Below are positions 18,298 through 27,134 of a stretch of DNA of 56,680 bases, piece after piece. The stretch comes from Acidovorax sp. GW101-3H11 (lineage in GTDB: Bacteria; Pseudomonadota; Gammaproteobacteria; Burkholderiales; Burkholderiaceae_C): the NCBI RefSeq assembly GCF_001633105.1, contig NZ_LUKZ01000003.1:213658-270337 (forward strand), given 5' to 3'. Below the pieces are notes generated by a model. It was not told the origin of the DNA and did no database searches. It was given only the letters and a program-made list of their open reading frames with translations. The position numbers and the translations under genes are program-made. Position 1 is the first letter of the stretch, and every line of letters begins with the position of its first letter.

Positions 18298-19380
18298 ATG
18301 CACCATCGCCACCGCTCTGCAGTGACTCGTTTTCTCCAGGTTCTGGGCTTTGCCGTTGTGAGTGCGGCCCTTGTCAGCCCCCTCGTGCATGCGGGCGAAC
18401 AAAAAAAAGCCGTTTCCAAAAAGCAGCAGGTAAGCTCGGCAAATGCCAAGCGCGCCGTGGCACCGCGCAAGGCGGCAGCCAACACCAATGCCAAGGCCGT
18501 GCGGGTGACTGCCAAGACGGCGAAGGCGCCTACCCGGGTGGCTTTTGTACCGGCCAAGCAGTCGTTTGGTCAGATTGCGGGCCTGCATGAAGTCAACGAT
18601 CCTTTGGATCTCAAGTCCAGCGTAGCGCTGGTGATGGACCAGGATACGCACGAGGTCCTGCTCAGCAAGAACGACCATGCGGTGCTGCCGATTGCGTCCC
18701 TGACCAAGCTCATGACGGGCATGCTGATCTCCCAGGCCAAATTGCCCATGGATGAGCCCCTGACGATCACCCAGGACGATGTGGATACCGAAAAAGGCAG
18801 CCGCTCGCGCCTGACGGTCGGGACCACGCTGACGCGGGGCGAAATGTTGCATCTGGCGCTCATGTCCAGCGAGAACCGGGCTGCCCATGCATTGGGCCGC
18901 ACCTACCCGGGCGGGCTGGAAGTTTTTGTTGCCCAGATGAATGCCAAAGCCCGCTTGCTGGGTATGACCGATACGCGGTATGTGGAGCCCACCGGGCTGT
19001 CCAGCCGCAACCAGTCCAGTGCCCGCGATCTGGCCACCCTGGTGAATGTGGCGCATGGCGACCCGTTGTTGCGCGAACTTTCCACGTCACCGGGCTATGA
19101 GGTGGCTGTGGGGCGCAAAACCCTGCAATACAACAATACCAATGGGCTTGTGAAGAACCCGACCTGGGATATTGGTCTGCAGAAGACCGGCTACATCTCG
19201 GAAGCTGGGCGTTGTCTGGTCATGCAGGCCCAGGTGGCCGGGCGCAAACTGATCATGGTGTTCCTGGACTCGGCGGGCAAGTTCAGCCGCCTGGGCGATG
19301 CCGAGCGGGTGCGCCAGTGGGTGGAATCCACGCCGACGCTGGCTGCGCCTTTGCACACTGCCCGAGGTAGCAACGGCTGA
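18298..19380 (+). CDS. pbpG: D-alanyl-D-alanine endopeptidase (peptidase S11)
   Basis: 360-residue periplasmic penicillin-binding protein of the PBP7 type that cuts peptidoglycan cross-links. A signal peptide occupies about residues 10-32 (LQVLGFAVVSAALVSPLVHA). A Lys/Ala-rich basic linker runs to about residue 80. Catalytic motifs are S134-LT-K137, S191-E-N193 and K296-TG. ATG 18298 has GGAG 9 bases upstream. It is transcribed alone: the leuA terminator lies before it and a terminator follows at 19405. A candidate promoter is TTGCGC (18237) and TACACT (18260), overlapping the leuA terminator stem. Confidence 0.93.
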   Translation: MHHRHRSAVTRFLQVLGFAVVSAALVSPLVHAGEQKKAVSKKQQVSSANAKRAVAPRKAAANTNAKAVRVTAKTAKAPTRVAFVPAKQSFGQIAGLHEVNDPLDLKSSVALVMDQDTHEVLLSKNDHAVLPIASLTKLMTGMLISQAKLPMDEPLTITQDDVDTEKGSRSRLTVGTTLTRGEMLHLALMSSENRAAHALGRTYPGGLEVFVAQMNAKARLLGMTDTRYVEPTGLSSRNQSSARDLATLVNVAHGDPLLRELSTSPGYEVAVGRKTLQYNNTNGLVKNPTWDIGLQKTGYISEAGRCLVMQAQVAGRKLIMVFLDSAGKFSRLGDAERVRQWVESTPTLAAPLHTARGSNG

Positions 19381-19404
19381 CAGGCTTCATCGCTCTAGAG
19401 CTAA

Positions 19405-19440
19405 AAAACACCCGACTGGCAAATCGCCGTCGGGTGTTTT
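19405..19440. terminator. Terminator after pbpG
   Basis: A perfect 12-bp stem AAAACACCCGAC (19405-19416) with GTCGGGTGTTTT (19429-19440). It has A- and T-runs on both sides, so it may also stop the convergent IclR transcript. Confidence 0.92.
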
Positions 19441-19545
19441 GCTTTGAGGGTGTGATCGCCCGCACGCAGCACTGCCGCTTGGTGGTGTTTTGTGCTTTGG
19501 GTGTTTGTTGATTTCTGCGATAGAGATCAGCGAAAGGCGCAGAAG

Positions 19546-20373
19546 TTAGCGAAAGTCGCCATGGCTGCTTGCCGGTATGTCGTGGTTGGGGTCGGTGGTG
19601 GACACGTGGCCCAGGGCCAGGGATATTTCGTTGGCGGTGGCTTGCAGCTTGGGCATCCAGCCCTCGTCCAGTCGATCGGCAGGGGCTGAAATAGACAGGC
19701 CAGCCACGAGCTTCCCTTGGTCGTCATAGACCCCCGCAGCCATGCAGCGCACGCCCAGTTCCAGCTCTTCGTTGTCGCGCGCAATGCCATATTGGCGGGC
19801 CTTGGCCAGCTCACGTTCCAGCACCGGCAATTGGGTAATGCTGTTGCGTGTGTGGCCTGCCAAGCCCGTGCGCGTGGCGTAGGCGCGCACGCGCTGGGGG
19901 TCGTCCAGTGCCAGGAACAGTTTGCCGGTGGATGTGAGGTGCAGGGGCGCCCGGCCCCCGATGGCGCGCACCACCTGCATGCCAGAACGTTCGCTGTAAG
20001 CGCGCTCCACGTACACGATCTCGTCTCCTTGCCGCATGCTCAGGTTGACTGGCTGCTGGATGAGCTTGTGCAGGTTGCGCATGGGGGTCAGGGCGGCGTC
20101 GCGCACGCTCAGGCGGGCTTTGACCAGGTTGCCCAGCTCCAGCAGCCGCATGCCCAGCCGGTAGCTGCCGGATTCCGGGCGGTCCACAAACCGGCCAATG
20201 GTCAGGTCGTTCAGGATGCGGTGGGTGGTAGACGGGTGCAGCCCTGTCTTTTCGCTGATTTCCTTCAGGGAGATTGCGTCTTCACGGGAGGCCAGCACGT
20301 CGATCAGCGTAAACATGCGCTCCAGCACCTGAACGCTGGGTTTGACGGGAATGCTGGGATCGATTTTTTTCAT
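19546..20373 (-). CDS. IclR family transcriptional regulator
   Basis: 275 residues. An N-terminal winged helix-turn-helix is visible at about 35-57 (SLKEISEKTGLHPSTTHRIL). The C-terminal effector-binding domain runs from about residue 85, with the family blocks RAPLHLTSTGKLFLA and AAGVYDDQGKLVAGLSISAP. No metabolic operon adjoins it: pbpG is convergent, and bpt-aat upstream are on the same strand. The regulated pathway cannot be inferred from context, and no operator was identified. Confidence 0.93.
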   Translation of the reverse strand: MKKIDPSIPVKPSVQVLERMFTLIDVLASREDAISLKEISEKTGLHPSTTHRILNDLTIGRFVDRPESGSYRLGMRLLELGNLVKARLSVRDAALTPMRNLHKLIQQPVNLSMRQGDEIVYVERAYSERSGMQVVRAIGGRAPLHLTSTGKLFLALDDPQRVRAYATRTGLAGHTRNSITQLPVLERELAKARQYGIARDNEELELGVRCMAAGVYDDQGKLVAGLSISAPADRLDEGWMPKLQATANEISLALGHVSTTDPNHDIPASSHGDFR

Positions 20374-20429
20374 GGGCGGCAGTGAAGCAAAAGCCGCTGC
20401 ATCTTACCTTGTGAAATGTTGCCAGGTGT

Positions 20430-21188
20430 TCAGGCGCCGTGAGGCGGGGCTGCATGCATGCGATGCCAATTGCCGTCCGTGCGGATCTCGTGGGGGTGAA
20501 AGCGGGCCTTGTAGTTCATCTTGGGGCTGGCTTCGATCCAGTAACCCAGGTACACATGGGGCAGCCCCAGCGAGCGTGCCTGCTCGATCTGCCAAAGGAC
20601 GTTGTAGGTGCCGTAGCTGCAGTGGGGCTCGGGCTCGTAGAAGGTGTAGACCGCCGACAGGCCGTCATCAAGCACATCGAGGATGGAGACCATCTTCAGG
20701 GCGCCGGGCTCTCCTGATGCGTCGGTTTCTCGAAACTCCACCAGCCGCGAGTTGACGCGGCTTTGCAGCAAGAACTGGGTGTATTGGTCAATGCTGTCCT
20801 GATCCATGCCGCCGCCCGCATGGCGACCGTTTTGGTAGCGCAGGTAGAGCTGGTAGTGCTCGGGTACAAAACACAGGCGCAGCACCCGCGCCTGCAGCCC
20901 TGCATGGCGGGCCGCAGCACGCCTTTGGCTACGATCTGGTTTGAACTCGTTGGCCAGTACCCGGAGCGGAGTGCACGCCTGGCAGCCATCGCAATATGGC
21001 CGGTAGGTGAACATGCCGCTGCGGCGAAATCCCTTGGCGACCAGGTCGGAGTACAGGTCGCTCTGGATCAGGTGGCTGGGCGTGGCGACCTGCGATCGTG
21101 CCTGCCTGTCCGGCAGATAGCTGCAGGGGTAGGGGGCGGTCGCATAGAACTGCAGGGTCTGCAGCGGGAGGTCGTTGAGTTGCGTCAT
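20430..21188 (-). CDS. bpt: Aspartate/glutamate leucyl-transferase
   Basis: 252-residue aminoacyl-tRNA-protein transferase of the ATE1-like Bpt family. It moves Leu from Leu-tRNA to proteins with N-terminal Asp or Glu, marking them for ClpAP via ClpS. The cysteine cluster C66-x2-C69-x2-C72 ([13 protein letters not shown]) and the C-terminal [13 protein letters not shown] block are present. Its start overlaps the aat stop (ATGA), so the two are translationally coupled. It is the second gene of the aat-bpt operon, with IclR 56 bases downstream. Confidence 0.95.
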   Translation of the reverse strand: MTQLNDLPLQTLQFYATAPYPCSYLPDRQARSQVATPSHLIQSDLYSDLVAKGFRRSGMFTYRPYCDGCQACTPLRVLANEFKPDRSQRRAAARHAGLQARVLRLCFVPEHYQLYLRYQNGRHAGGGMDQDSIDQYTQFLLQSRVNSRLVEFRETDASGEPGALKMVSILDVLDDGLSAVYTFYEPEPHCSYGTYNVLWQIEQARSLGLPHVYLGYWIEASPKMNYKARFHPHEIRTDGNWHRMHAAPPHGA

Positions 21189-21964
21189 GCCTTGGGGGTC
21201 GTGGTGGGCAGCAGCTCGTTCCAGTATACGGGGTCAAACGCCCAGGGGATGGCGGGTTGATTGCGGGCCTTTTCGACCTGCAGAAGGAATTCGGAGCGGG
21301 GGATTTCTCGCCCGCCGAGAAAGGCCAGATGCCCGGTGTTCTGCTGGCAATCGATCAGGCCGATGCCGTGGTGGCGGCACATTGCGACCAGGGCCGAGAG
21401 CGCGATCTTGGAGGCATCGGTGGCATGGGCAAACATGGATTCGCCAAACACCGCCCGACCGAGTGCCACGCAGTACAACCCGCCGACCAATTCGCCATGG
21501 ACCCAGGTCTCGACGCTGTGGGCATGGCCTGCTGCATGGAGCCGGGTATAGGCCTCGACCATCTCCGGCACGATCCAGGTTCCCGCCTGGCCCTCACGCT
21601 CTTTGGTGGCGCACGCGGTGATGACCTGTCTGAACGCGTGGTCCACGCGGATTTCGCAGTGCGCCTGGGTGCGGAAGGCCTGCAGCGTCTTGCGCAGGGA
21701 GCGGTGCAGTCGAAACTCGGCGACCGGCAGCGTCATGCGCGGGTCTGGCGCCCACCACAGGATGGGTTGCCCGGGGCCATACCAGGGGAAGGTGCCTTGC
21801 GCGTATGCGGCGCACAAGTGCGCTACGTCCAGTGCTCCTCCGGCAGCCAGCAGGCCGGGTGCGGGATCTTCAGGCCCCCAGGCCAGAGCGGGAGCGGGGA
21901 ATGGGTCTTCGATTTCCAGCCAGGGCAGTTGCGGGGGCATGGTGGCAGAACGCAAAGACACCAT
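21185..21964 (-). CDS. aat: Leucyl/phenylalanyl-tRNA-protein transferase
   Basis: 259-residue cytosolic transferase that adds Leu or Phe to proteins starting with Lys or Arg, creating N-degrons. Family features are [30 protein letters not shown] and the [18 protein letters not shown] block. ATG 21964 gives the longest product. ATG 21940 (MPPQLPWLE) fits homologues as well, and neither has a good Shine-Dalgarno sequence. It is first in a two-gene operon with bpt. The terminator at 22009 belongs to the tRNA genes upstream. Confidence 0.95.
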   Translation of the reverse strand: MVSLRSATMPPQLPWLEIEDPFPAPALAWGPEDPAPGLLAAGGALDVAHLCAAYAQGTFPWYGPGQPILWWAPDPRMTLPVAEFRLHRSLRKTLQAFRTQAHCEIRVDHAFRQVITACATKEREGQAGTWIVPEMVEAYTRLHAAGHAHSVETWVHGELVGGLYCVALGRAVFGESMFAHATDASKIALSALVAMCRHHGIGLIDCQQNTGHLAFLGGREIPRSEFLLQVEKARNQPAIPWAFDPVYWNELLPTTTPKA

Positions 21965-22008
21965 TGTCTGGCATGTGGCCCCGTGTGTCGGTTGGTGCCG
22001 CAGCGGGC

Positions 22009-22047
22009 AAAAAAATAGCCCCGCATCGGATGACGATGCAGGGCTAT
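22009..22047 (-). terminator. Terminator of the tRNA-Asn transcript
   Basis: Read leftward: GATAGCCC, then the inner hairpin GCATCG-5 bases-CGATGC, then GGGCTAT followed by seven Ts. It lies just past the 3' end of the second tRNA gene and before aat. Confidence 0.88.
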
Positions 22048-22052
22048 CAGAG

Positions 22053-22128
22053 TGGCTCCTCGACCTGGGCTCGAACCAGGGACCTACGGATTAACAGTCC
22101 GGCGCTCTACCGACTGAGCTATCGAGGA
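22053..22128 (-). tRNA. tRNA-Asn (GTT), second copy
   Basis: 76 bases including an encoded CCA end. Acceptor TCCTCGA pairs with TCGAGGA, the D-arm is GCTC...GAGC, the anticodon loop is CTGTTAA with GTT, and the T-arm contains GGTTCGAGCCC. It is identical to the copy at 22189-22264. Confidence 0.97.
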
Positions 22129-22188
22129 ATAATCGGTATCTATCTATGTAAAAGGCCCCGCTTTACTCATGCAGGGCCTGCAAAATCT

Positions 22189-22264
22189 TGGCTCCTCGAC
22201 CTGGGCTCGAACCAGGGACCTACGGATTAACAGTCCGGCGCTCTACCGACTGAGCTATCGAGGA
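22189..22264 (-). tRNA. tRNA-Asn (GTT), first copy
   Basis: Identical in all 76 bases to the downstream copy, 136 bases away. Between them is a hairpin (AGGCCC-15 bases-GGGCCT followed by TTTT on the minus strand) that may be a processing signal or a weak terminator. Confidence 0.97.
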
Positions 22265-22275
22265 ACAAGACTTAG

Positions 22276-22281
22276 ATTATA
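22276..22281 (-). promoter_or_regulatory. -10 element of the tRNA-Asn promoter
   Basis: TATAAT on the minus strand, 11 bases upstream of the tRNA 5' end. The -35 position 17 bases further upstream is a poor CTTTTT. Confidence 0.55.
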
Positions 22282-22371
22282 TACACAAAAATCAGCCCAA
22301 AAAGCATTTGCAGTGGGTTTGTGCCACCGCGCTGATTTGGCTGATGCCATTCGGGCGCTGCAGCCGGATTT

Positions 22372-22800
22372 TCACGACGGCTCGGGTCGGCGCCACAACC
22401 AGGCCAAGACGCAGGCCATGCTCCCGATCGCCACCGCCACGATCCATGGGCGTGACACTGTCAGTAGCAGCACCACGGCACTCAGGGACATCACGAGGGC
22501 AGCGCTCCACTTGGCGCGGCGGCTGACCTTGCCGCCCTGCGCCCAGTTGCGCAGCAGGGGGCCAAACAGCCGGTGGTGCCAGAGCCAGCGGTACAGCCGT
22601 GGCGAGCTGCGCGCCGCAGCCCAGGCCGCCATCAGGATGAATACAGTCGTGGGCAGGCCGGGAACGACCACACCAATGGCGCCCATCACCAGGCACAACA
22701 CGGCAAAGGCCTGCAGCAGCCAGCGCACAGGCCAAGGCAGAGGCCTTAACAAAGGTTCGGGGGGCTCGGGGATGGAGTCGTCTGGGGGCGTCGTGGCCAT
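22372..22800 (-). CDS. DUF454 (YbaN-type) inner-membrane protein
   Basis: 142 residues with a Pro/Glu-rich N-terminus and two pairs of hydrophobic helices (about 27-60 and 101-135). The family signature is GAIGVVVPGLPTTVFILMAA followed by WAAARSSPRLYRWLWHHRLFG. The function is unknown. It is transcribed away from def and ends 107 bases from the tRNA genes. Confidence 0.9.
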   Translation of the reverse strand: MATTPPDDSIPEPPEPLLRPLPWPVRWLLQAFAVLCLVMGAIGVVVPGLPTTVFILMAAWAAARSSPRLYRWLWHHRLFGPLLRNWAQGGKVSRRAKWSAALVMSLSAVVLLLTVSRPWIVAVAIGSMACVLAWLWRRPEPS

Positions 22801-22928
22801 GGGGGTATTGTGAGGGGGGCTGAACGGGACGGGTGCTGCGCAGTGGCTGTCCGCACGTTATGCTGAGTGCGCCCCATCAACCAGTGCATATCTTCGCGTT
22901 GGCCTCGGCTCAAATTCCTGCTCATTCA

Positions 22929-23468
22929 ATGACCATTCACACCATCCTGAAGATGGGCGACCCGCGCCTGCTGCGCGTGGCCCAGCCCGTGACCGAGTTT
23001 GACACCGATGCCCTGCATCTTCTCGTGCGGGACATGTTCGACACCATGCGGTCCGTCAACGGCGCAGGCCTGGCGGCGCCCCAGATCGGGGTGGACCTGC
23101 AACTGGTGATCTTTGGCTCCAACGACCGCAATCCGCGCTACCCGGACCGCCCCCTGGTGCCTCCGACCGTGCTGCTGAACCCGGTCATCACCCCTTTGGG
23201 CGACGACGAAGAGGAAGACTGGGAAGGGTGTCTGTCGGTGCCCGGTCTGCGCGGCAAGGTACCGCGCTGGTCGCGCATCCACTACACCGGATTTGATCCG
23301 TACGGCGATCCCATCGATCGCACCGTGGAGGGTTTCCATGCCCGCGTGGTGCAGCACGAGTGCGACCACCTCATCGGCAAGCTCTACCCGATGCGGGTGC
23401 GGGACTTCACACAGTTCGGGTTTACCGAGGTGCTGTTCCCGGAAATCAGCGCCACGGAAGACGACTGA
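22929..23468 (+). CDS. def: Peptide deformylase
   Basis: 179-residue metalloenzyme that removes the N-formyl group from nascent proteins. All three motifs are present: GLAAPQ (47-52), EGCLS with C101, and HECDH with H143, E144 and H147. ATG 22929 gives the usual N-terminus [16 protein letters not shown]. The frame stays open to 22833, but that extension is not family-like. There is no fmt or rsmB neighbour. This is a stand-alone copy, convergent with glnD, and the genome may carry a second def beside fmt. Confidence 0.96.
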   Translation: MTIHTILKMGDPRLLRVAQPVTEFDTDALHLLVRDMFDTMRSVNGAGLAAPQIGVDLQLVIFGSNDRNPRYPDRPLVPPTVLLNPVITPLGDDEEEDWEGCLSVPGLRGKVPRWSRIHYTGFDPYGDPIDRTVEGFHARVVQHECDHLIGKLYPMRVRDFTQFGFTEVLFPEISATEDD

Positions 23469-23492
23469 CATGGTGCAGGCGCAGGGCCGGTG

Positions 23493-26093
23493 TCAGGACG
23501 ACAGCTCGCGCAGCAGCTCGGTCTCGATCTGGATTTGGCGTGCGTTGTTCTGCAGCTCGGGGCCCTGGATGAGGAAGGTGTCCTCCACCCGCTCGCCCAG
23601 GGTGCTGACCTTGGCCAGCTGCACGCTCAGGTGGTGCTGCGCCAGGATGCGTGCCACCAAATAGAGCAGGCCCGCACGGTCGCTGGCCGAGATCGCCAGC
23701 AGCCAGCGCTGCGCCTTTTCGTCGGGCCGCAGGGTGACGCGGGGCGCAACCGGAAAGCTCTTGACCCGGCGCGAGACCCGCTTGCGCGCGGGCTCTGGCA
23801 GCGGGCCGCCTTCTTCGATCACGCGCATCAGGTCGCTCTCGACCATGTGGGTTAGCTCGCGGTAGTGCCCGGGCTGTTCAGATGCCGAAGAGGCCACGAC
23901 CTGGAAGGTATCGAGCGCATAGCCGTTGTTGGCGGTGTGCACGCGCGCATCCAGGATGCTGAAGCCCACGCGGTCGAAGTAGCCGCAGATGCGCGCAAAC
24001 AGGTCAGCCTGGTCGGCGGCGTAGACCATCACCTGCAAGCCATCGCCCGCCAGTGACTGGCGGGCGCGCACCACCGGTTTGGCTGTGCCCACGTGGCGCG
24101 ACAGGTGGCGTGTGTGCCAGGCAATGTCGGCAGCGTCGTGGCGCATGAAATAGCTCACGTCCAGCGTGGCCCACAGCGCCTTGTGCGCTTCAAAGGGCAG
24201 GGCGTTGAGCGCCAGCAGCACCAGGGCCTCGCGCTTGCGGGCCTCGATCTCGGCGGCCGCATCGGGCGCGCGGCCGCCCAGGGTGCGCAGGGTGGCGCGG
24301 TACAGGTCTTCCAGCAGCTTGCCCTTCCAGGCATTCCAGACCTTGGGGCTGGTGCCGCGGATGTCGGCCACTGTGAGCAGGTACATCGCCGTGAGGTTGC
24401 GCTCGTTGCCCACGCGGCGCGCAAAAGCGCCGATCACATCGGGGTCGCTCAGATCCTGCTTTTGCGCCACGGTGCTCATGGTCAGGTGCTCGCGCACCAG
24501 GAATTCGATGAGCCGCGCATCCTCGCGGCCCACGCCATGCTGGCGGCAAAAGCGCCGCACTTCTTCGGCGCCAATCTGCGAATGGTCGCCCCCTCGGCCT
24601 TTGCCAATGTCATGGAACAGCGCTGCCACATACAGGATCCAGGGCTTGTCCCACCCCGCAGCCAGCTGCGAGCAGAACGGGTACTCGTGCGCATGCTCGG
24701 CCATGAAGAAGCGGCGCACATTGCGCAGCACCATCAGGATGTGCTGGTCCACCGTGTAGACGTGGAACAGGTCGTGCTGCATCTGCCCCACGATGCGGCG
24801 AAACGGCCAGAGGTAGCGCCCCAGCACCGAGGTCTGGTTCATCAGCCGCATGGCGTGGGTGATGCCCGAGGGCTGCTGCAGGATGCGCATGAAGGCATCG
24901 CGGTTGACCGGGTCGCGCCGGAAGGCGCTGTCCATCACGCCGCGCGCGTTGTACAGCGCGCGCAGGGTGCGGGCCGACAGGTCCTTGAGCCCCACGGTGG
25001 TCTGGTAGAGCAGAAAGGTCTCCAGAATCGTGTGCGGGTCGCGGGTGTACAGGTCGTCACTGGCCACTTCGATGAGGCCCGCCTTTTCGAAGAACCGCTC
25101 GTTGATGGGGCGCGGTTCGTGGGTCGAGGGGCTCAGGCGTTCCTCGATGTTGAGCAGCAGGATCTGGCTGAGCTGCGACACCGCCTTGGCCGCCCAGTAG
25201 TAGCGGCGCATCAGGCTCTCGCTGGCCCGCATGGGCAGGCGCGAGCCGTCGGGTGCCTGCGAGCGGTAGCCAAACGACTCGGCCACAGCGGTCTGCAGGT
25301 CGAACACCAGCCGGTCTTCGTGCCGCCCGGCCGCTGCATGCAGGCGGGCACGGATGAGGCACAGCAGCGCCTCGTTGCGCTCGATCTGGCGCACTTCGAA
25401 GGCGGTGGCCATGCCGCTGGCGGCCAGCTCCTTCCAGTTGCGGCCCAGGCCCGCCGCCTGCGCCACCCACAGGATCATCTGCAGGTCGCGCAGCCCGCCG
25501 GGGGATTCCTTGCAGTTGGGCTCCAGCGAGTAGGGCGTGTTCTCGTATTTGGTATGGCGCTGGCGCATCTCCAGGGTCTTGGCGACCAGGAAGGCCTCGG
25601 GGTTCATCTGCGCACGGTACTGGCGCTGGAACTCGGCAAACAGTGCCGCGTTGCCACACACCAGCCGCGATTCGAGCAGCGAGGTCTGCACGGTGACATC
25701 GCCCGCGCTTTCGGCCAGGCATTCGGCCACGGTGCGCACGCTCGATCCGATCTCCAGCCCCGTGTCCCAGCAGCTGCCGATGAAGCCTTCGAGCTGCGCG
25801 CGCAGCGCACTGCCCGCCTCGGGCGCGGCGCCGTCGGGCAAAAGCAGCAAAACATCGACATCGGAGTAGGGGAACAGCTGGTCGCGCCCGAAGCCGCCCA
25901 CGGCCACCAGGGCCAGGTCATCGGGGAGCTGGGCGCGTTGCCACAGGGTCTGCAGCAGGCTGCCCGCCAGCGACGACAGCTTGCGCAGCACCACGCGGAT
26001 GCCGCGTGTCGATGCGCCGGTGGCTTTCATGGCCGCGAGCAGGGCGGCCTTGTCGCTGCGGTAGGCGTCGCGCAGGGCATGGAGTTCAGTCAT
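23493..26093 (-). CDS. glnD: Bifunctional PII uridylyltransferase/uridylyl-removing enzyme
   Basis: 866-residue nitrogen sensor. It uridylylates GlnB when glutamine is low and removes UMP when glutamine is high. The nucleotidyltransferase domain has [20 protein letters not shown] at about 66-85 (catalytic D78 and D80). The central [19 protein letters not shown] block is intact. The HD hydrolase domain ([20 protein letters not shown]) lies near residues 485-510. Two ACT domains occupy the last 180 residues. Its substrate GlnB is encoded at 7621-7959. It starts 88 bases downstream of map on the same strand, a conserved gene pair. Confidence 0.97.
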   Translation of the reverse strand: MTELHALRDAYRSDKAALLAAMKATGASTRGIRVVLRKLSSLAGSLLQTLWQRAQLPDDLALVAVGGFGRDQLFPYSDVDVLLLLPDGAAPEAGSALRAQLEGFIGSCWDTGLEIGSSVRTVAECLAESAGDVTVQTSLLESRLVCGNAALFAEFQRQYRAQMNPEAFLVAKTLEMRQRHTKYENTPYSLEPNCKESPGGLRDLQMILWVAQAAGLGRNWKELAASGMATAFEVRQIERNEALLCLIRARLHAAAGRHEDRLVFDLQTAVAESFGYRSQAPDGSRLPMRASESLMRRYYWAAKAVSQLSQILLLNIEERLSPSTHEPRPINERFFEKAGLIEVASDDLYTRDPHTILETFLLYQTTVGLKDLSARTLRALYNARGVMDSAFRRDPVNRDAFMRILQQPSGITHAMRLMNQTSVLGRYLWPFRRIVGQMQHDLFHVYTVDQHILMVLRNVRRFFMAEHAHEYPFCSQLAAGWDKPWILYVAALFHDIGKGRGGDHSQIGAEEVRRFCRQHGVGREDARLIEFLVREHLTMSTVAQKQDLSDPDVIGAFARRVGNERNLTAMYLLTVADIRGTSPKVWNAWKGKLLEDLYRATLRTLGGRAPDAAAEIEARKREALVLLALNALPFEAHKALWATLDVSYFMRHDAADIAWHTRHLSRHVGTAKPVVRARQSLAGDGLQVMVYAADQADLFARICGYFDRVGFSILDARVHTANNGYALDTFQVVASSASEQPGHYRELTHMVESDLMRVIEEGGPLPEPARKRVSRRVKSFPVAPRVTLRPDEKAQRWLLAISASDRAGLLYLVARILAQHHLSVQLAKVSTLGERVEDTFLIQGPELQNNARQIQIETELLRELSS

Positions 26094-26181
26094 GGTCGGT
26101 AAGTATCGTGGGAGGCCATGAAAAAGCCATGCAAGAGTTGTGCAAGCGGCTGCCTGGTGCGCGGGTGGCCCCGCCGTCGCC

Positions 26182-26997
26182 TCAGGTCTTGGTGGCTGTC
26201 ACAAAGGGTGGCAGCGGGGGCGATCCGGCCGACAGGGTCATGACCTCGTACCCCGTTTCCGTGACCAGCACCGTGTGCTCCCACTGGGCCGACAGGCTGT
26301 GGTCCTTGGTCACGATGGTCCAGCCGTCGTTGCCGTGTTCCTTCACCTCGCGGCGGCCCGCATTGATCATGGGCTCGATGGTGAAGACCATGCCGGGCAC
26401 CAGCTCTTCGAGCGTGCCAGGGCGGCCGTAGTGCAGCACCTGGGGCTCTTCGTGGAACTTCTGGCCAATGCCGTGGCCGCAGAACTCGCGCACGATGGAG
26501 AAGCCCTGCGCTTCTGCGAACTTCTGGATCGCGTGGCCGATATCACCCAGGTGGGCGCCGGGCTTGACCTGCACGATGCCGTGCCACATGGCATCGAACG
26601 TGATGGCGGTGAGCCGCTTGGCGGCAATCGAGCACTCGCCGATCATGTACATGCGGCTGTTGTCGCCGTACCAGCCGTCCTTGGTGATGACGGTCACGTC
26701 CACATTGACGATATCACCCTTCTTCAGCGGTTTGTCGTTGGGGATGCCGTGGCACACCACATGGTTGACCGAGGTGCACAGCGAAGCCGGGTAGGGCGGG
26801 TAGCCCGGCGGCTGGTAGCCCACCGTGGCCGAGATGGTGCCTTGCTGCGCCATGCATTCGGCGCCCAGGCGGTCGATCTCTTTGGTGGTGATGCCGGGCT
26901 TGATGTGGGGGGCGATGTAGTCCAGCACTTCGGAGGCCAGGCGGCAGGCCAGGCGCATGCCCTCGATGTCCTCAGCGCTTTTGATGGTGATGCTCAT
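26182..26997 (-). CDS. map: Methionine aminopeptidase type I
   Basis: 271-residue enzyme that removes the initiator Met after deformylation. The five metal ligands are visible: Asp in VNVDVTV, Asp in WYGDNSRM, His in FCGHGIGQ, Glu in FTIEPM and Glu in QWEHTVLV. I chose ATG 26997 ([17 protein letters not shown]), the family start. The open frame continues 34 codons upstream into Pro/Gly-rich sequence unlike the family. It is divergent from purL and upstream of glnD. Confidence 0.97.
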   Translation of the reverse strand: MSITIKSAEDIEGMRLACRLASEVLDYIAPHIKPGITTKEIDRLGAECMAQQGTISATVGYQPPGYPPYPASLCTSVNHVVCHGIPNDKPLKKGDIVNVDVTVITKDGWYGDNSRMYMIGECSIAAKRLTAITFDAMWHGIVQVKPGAHLGDIGHAIQKFAEAQGFSIVREFCGHGIGQKFHEEPQVLHYGRPGTLEELVPGMVFTIEPMINAGRREVKEHGNDGWTIVTKDHSLSAQWEHTVLVTETGYEVMTLSAGSPPLPPFVTATKT

Positions 26998-27134
26998 CCC
27001 CGGATTATCCCATTGGCCCCCGCGCCACGCAGGCGGTGCGGCCATGCCCGGTAAAATGCCGGGCTCCGGTCCTGGCTGCACGCTGGCGCCCGGAGCCACC
27101 CTCTACCCCTGACATCCCCCAACAGGCCGCTACC

